Positions 29,496 to 32,056 of a stretch of DNA of 32,056 bases are shown here, piece after piece. This DNA is from VGBV01 sp963780395. Its GTDB lineage: Bacteria > Actinomycetota > Thermoleophilia > Solirubrobacterales > 70-9. The DNA lies in NCBI GenBank assembly GCA_963780395.1, contig CAWABY010000001.1:1-32056 (forward strand), given 5' to 3'. The first letter of the stretch is position 1, and every line of letters starts with the position of its first letter. Below the pieces are notes generated by a model, which saw only the letters and a list, made by a program, of their open reading frames with translations, did not search any database and had not been told where the DNA came from. A program made the translations under genes and the position numbers.

Positions 29496-32056
29496 TCAGG
29501 CGCCGAGCTTGGCCTCGATCGCGTCCCGCGCGGCGGCCAGCGCATCGTCGAGCTTGTCGGGGTCGCGGCCGCCGGCCTGGGCGACGTTGTCCCGGCCACC
29601 GCCGCCCCCGCCGACCAGCTCGGCCGCGTGCTTGATCACCTCGGCCGCCGACAGCCCCCGCTGGATCGCGGCGTCGCTGAAGCTGGCCACCAGCGCGACC
29701 TTGCCGCCCGACGAGCCGCCCAGGACGACCGCGGCGTCACCGGCGCGCTGCCTGATGCGGTCGGCCAGCTCCAGCAGCGAGCGCTGGTCGGCGTTGGGCC
29801 CGCCGCCGACGAAGACGGTGATCTCGCCGATTCGCTGCCCGGCGGCCGCGATCTCCTCCGCGTGCTTGCTGAGGTCGTCGGATCCGGACCTGCGGCTCTG
29901 CTTTTCCGCCTCCGCGAGCCGCTGCTTGGCGCGCTTGGCGGCGCCGACCGGGTCGGCTGGCGACCCGAGCAGCTCCGCGGCCTCCTCCAGCTCGCGCTCG
30001 CGCTCGCGGAAGTGGTCGATCGCGGCCGGGCCGGTCAAGGCCTCGATGCGGCGCACGTTGGCCGCGCTCGACCCCTCCGAGGTGATCTTGAAGAGGCCGA
30101 CCTCGGCCGTGTTGGCGACATGAGTGCCGCCGCAGAGCTCGCGCGAGACGCCCTCGATCTCGACCATCCGCACCCAGTCGCCGTACTTCTCGCCGAACAG
30201 CGCCATCGCGCCGAGGCGCTCGGCCTCCTCGCGTGAGGTCTGGATGGCGCGAACCGGATGGCTCCGCTTGATCCAGTCGTTGACGCGGTCCTCGATCTCG
30301 CGCGCCTCCTTCGGGGTCAGCGCTGCGCCGTGGGTGAAGTCGAAACGCAGCTTGTCGGGGCGAACCGCCGAGCCCGCCTGGCGCACGTGGGTACCGAGCG
30401 TCTCGCGCAGGGCCGCGTGCAGCAGGTGGGTCGCGGTGTGGTTTCGCATCGTCGCGTGGCGGGCGAAGCCGTCCACCTCTGCTTCGACCGGCGTCCCCGC
30501 CTCGGGCGCGGAGGGCCCCTCCAGCGCCAGGGCCTGATCGTCGCCGACGCGATAGACGTCGGCGACCTTGGCCTCCCCGCCCTCCCAGCGCAGCAAGCCC
30601 GAGTCGGCGACCTGGCCGCCGCCCTCGGGATAGAAGGGGCTCTCCTCGAGCTTCGCGAGCGACCGCCCGTCGTCGGAGTTCACCGCGGCGAGGCTCGTCT
30701 GCGTGCGCAGCTTCTCGTAGCCGACGAAACGCGAGGGAGGCGCCGCGGCGGTGAACGACTCCACGGCGCCGTGGTGATCCTCGGAGCCGTGGGCGGTCGC
30801 GGTCCCGGTGCGGGCGCGCTGGCGCTGCTCCTCCATCAGCTCCTCGAAGCCCTGGTCGTCCACCGCGAGGCCCCGCTGCGCCAGCAGCTCCTTGGTCAGG
30901 TCATACGGAAACCCGTAGGTGTCGTGCAGCTTGAAGGCGTCCGCGGCCTCGACCCACGAGGTCCCCTGCTGCTCGGCCTGATCGATCAGGTCCTCGAGCA
31001 GATCACTGCCGCGATCGAGGGTGCGCCCGAAGCTCTCCTCCTCGTCGAGCACCCACCGCAACACGGTCTCGCGCTCGGCCGCCAGCTCCGGGTAGGCGGG
31101 CGCCAACAGCGCCAGCGCCCGCTCGGCGAATTTCCCCATGAACGGGCTTTCCAGATCGATCGCGCGGCCCTGCTGGATCGCCCTGCGCATGATCCGCCGC
31201 AGCACGTAGCCGCGGTCCTCGTTCGACGGCACCACTCCGTCGGCGATCAGCGCGGCGGTGCCGCGAGAGTGGTCGGCCAGGATCCGCATCGCGCGGGTGG
31301 TGGCGCCGCCGTCGGAGTAGGCGCGGCCCGAGAGGTCCTCGGCCAGCTCCACCAGTGGCCACAGCGCGTCGGTCTCGAACACCGATGGGACGTCCTGCAG
31401 GATCGCCGCCATCCGCTCGACGCCCATGCCGGTGTCGACGTTGTTCTGCGGCAGCGGGCTGAGGCCCCCGTCCTCGGCCAGGTCGTAGGTCATGAACACG
31501 TGGTTCCAGAACTCGAGGAAGCGGTCGGTGTCGTCGCCGGGGCGGTCGTCGAGGTCGCCGAACTCCTCGCCGCGATCGAGATAGAGCTCGGTGCAGGGGC
31601 CGCACGGCCCCGTCGGCCCCGCCTGCCAGAAGTTCTCCGAGCGTGGCAGCTGCACGATGCGCTCGTCGGGAACGCCGACCGAGCGCCAGATCTCGATCGA
31701 TTCTTCGTCGGGGCCCAGGCCCAGCTCCTCGTCGCCCTCGAACACGGTCACCCAGATCCGCTCGGGGTCGAGGCCGAAGCCCTCGGTGGAGAGCTCCCAT
31801 CCCCAGGGGATCGACTGCTCCTTGAAGTAGTCGCCGAAGCTCCAGTTGCCGAGCATCTCGAAGAAGGTCAGGTGCCGGGCGGTGTTGCCGACCTCCTCGA
31901 TGTCGGTGGTGCGGAAGCAGCGCTGCACGTCGGCCACCCGCTCGGCGGGCGGCTCCTCCAGCCCCAGGAAGGCGCGCTTGAACGGCTGCATGCCGGCGGT
32001 GGTCAGCAGCACGGTGGGGTCGTGCGAGGCGGGCACGAGCGAGGCCGAGGGCACGA
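29496..32056 (-). CDS. alaS: Alanyl-tRNA synthetase (5' end beyond window)
   Basis: Charges tRNA-Ala. The open frame runs to the right edge of the window, where PSASLVPASHDPTVLLTTAGMQPFK lacks only about 20-25 N-terminal residues of the family. Class II motif regions are seen in RHLTFFEMLGNWSFGDYFK, TGPCGPCTELY and DTGMGVERMA. The editing domain has HTATHLLHAALRE and the zinc site CGGTHVANTAEVG. The C-terminal DHHA1/C-Ala part ends with the glycine-rich GGGGGGRDNVAQAGG. The visible 853 residues fit a normal full length near 875. It is followed directly by ruvX, the common actinobacterial order. Confidence 0.97.
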   Translation of the reverse strand, partial: VPSASLVPASHDPTVLLTTAGMQPFKRAFLGLEEPPAERVADVQRCFRTTDIEEVGNTARHLTFFEMLGNWSFGDYFKEQSIPWGWELSTEGFGLDPERIWVTVFEGDEELGLGPDEESIEIWRSVGVPDERIVQLPRSENFWQAGPTGPCGPCTELYLDRGEEFGDLDDRPGDDTDRFLEFWNHVFMTYDLAEDGGLSPLPQNNVDTGMGVERMAAILQDVPSVFETDALWPLVELAEDLSGRAYSDGGATTRAMRILADHSRGTAALIADGVVPSNEDRGYVLRRIMRRAIQQGRAIDLESPFMGKFAERALALLAPAYPELAAERETVLRWVLDEEESFGRTLDRGSDLLEDLIDQAEQQGTSWVEAADAFKLHDTYGFPYDLTKELLAQRGLAVDDQGFEELMEEQRQRARTGTATAHGSEDHHGAVESFTAAAPPSRFVGYEKLRTQTSLAAVNSDDGRSLAKLEESPFYPEGGGQVADSGLLRWEGGEAKVADVYRVGDDQALALEGPSAPEAGTPVEAEVDGFARHATMRNHTATHLLHAALRETLGTHVRQAGSAVRPDKLRFDFTHGAALTPKEAREIEDRVNDWIKRSHPVRAIQTSREEAERLGAMALFGEKYGDWVRMVEIEGVSRELCGGTHVANTAEVGLFKITSEGSSAANVRRIEALTGPAAIDHFRERERELEEAAELLGSPADPVGAAKRAKQRLAEAEKQSRRSGSDDLSKHAEEIAAAGQRIGEITVFVGGGPNADQRSLLELADRIRQRAGDAAVVLGGSSGGKVALVASFSDAAIQRGLSAAEVIKHAAELVGGGGGGRDNVAQAGGRDPDKLDDALAAARDAIEAKLGA

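Noticed and set aside
1..32056. tRNA, rRNA, riboswitch or CRISPR array
   Set aside because: No cloverleaf, conserved RNA motif or regularly spaced direct repeats were noticed by reading; small structured RNAs cannot be excluded without a covariance search.

Overview
The window is very GC-rich DNA with GTG and TTG starts, end-to-end gene packing and many start/stop overlaps. Its conserved backbone lies on the minus strand in the order alaS, ruvX, mltG, aroE, then aroC, aroKB, aroQ, pepQ, then efp, nusB, a HAD phosphatase, xseB-like, ispA and dxs. This order and the protein styles point to a high-GC actinobacterium, probably of the Thermoleophilia/Solirubrobacterales type. The lineage is my inference from gene order and style, not a database result.

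Layout. 1-4.4 kb: isoprenoid precursor genes (dxs, truncated by the window edge, and ispA) below xseB-like, a HAD-IIA phosphatase and nusB. 4.4-6.2 kb: an inverted ltrA-type membrane gene sits between nusB and efp. 6.2-8.4 kb: a three-gene block (alpha/beta hydrolase and two membrane proteins) that looks more A/T-rich than its surroundings, with a 32-nt copy of the efp 5' end on its far side. 8.6-17.7 kb: accessory genes on both strands: a lipoprotein, a VIT1/CCC1-type transporter coupled to a short MgtE-type transporter, a quinol-dependent nitric oxide reductase coupled to a Cys-motif membrane protein, a broken RibD/DHFR-like reductase next to a cytochrome P450, and a CPA2-type antiporter. 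17.7-21.9 kb: pepQ, aroQ, a fused aroKB and aroC. 22-26.8 kb: a small membrane-anchored protein, an MFS exporter, an HtrA-like protease, a cupin and a frameshifted YWTD/NHL-like propeller gene. 26.7-32.1 kb: aroE, mltG, ruvX and alaS.

How the genes work together. AroC, AroKB, AroQ and AroE cover most of the shikimate pathway to chorismate. Dxs and IspA make isoprenoid precursors. NusB, EF-P and AlaRS serve transcription and translation, RuvX and MltG serve recombination/RNA processing and cell-wall synthesis. The + strand blocks interrupt this backbone and are probably later insertions.

Most notable observations: an in-frame insert with three hairpins inside ispA; the efp 5' remnant; a recurrent -10-like TANNNT hexamer 6-10 nt before start codons (probable leaderless transcripts); the NOR-linked protein with a transposase-like Cys motif; and five genes with reading-frame breaks, including the conserved ruvX and pepQ, which raises the question of sequence errors versus real decay. 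I saw no tRNA, rRNA, CRISPR array or intact mobile element. No gene-free stretch exceeds 300 bases; the longest, 8360-8627, holds the efp remnant and divergent promoter-like sites.
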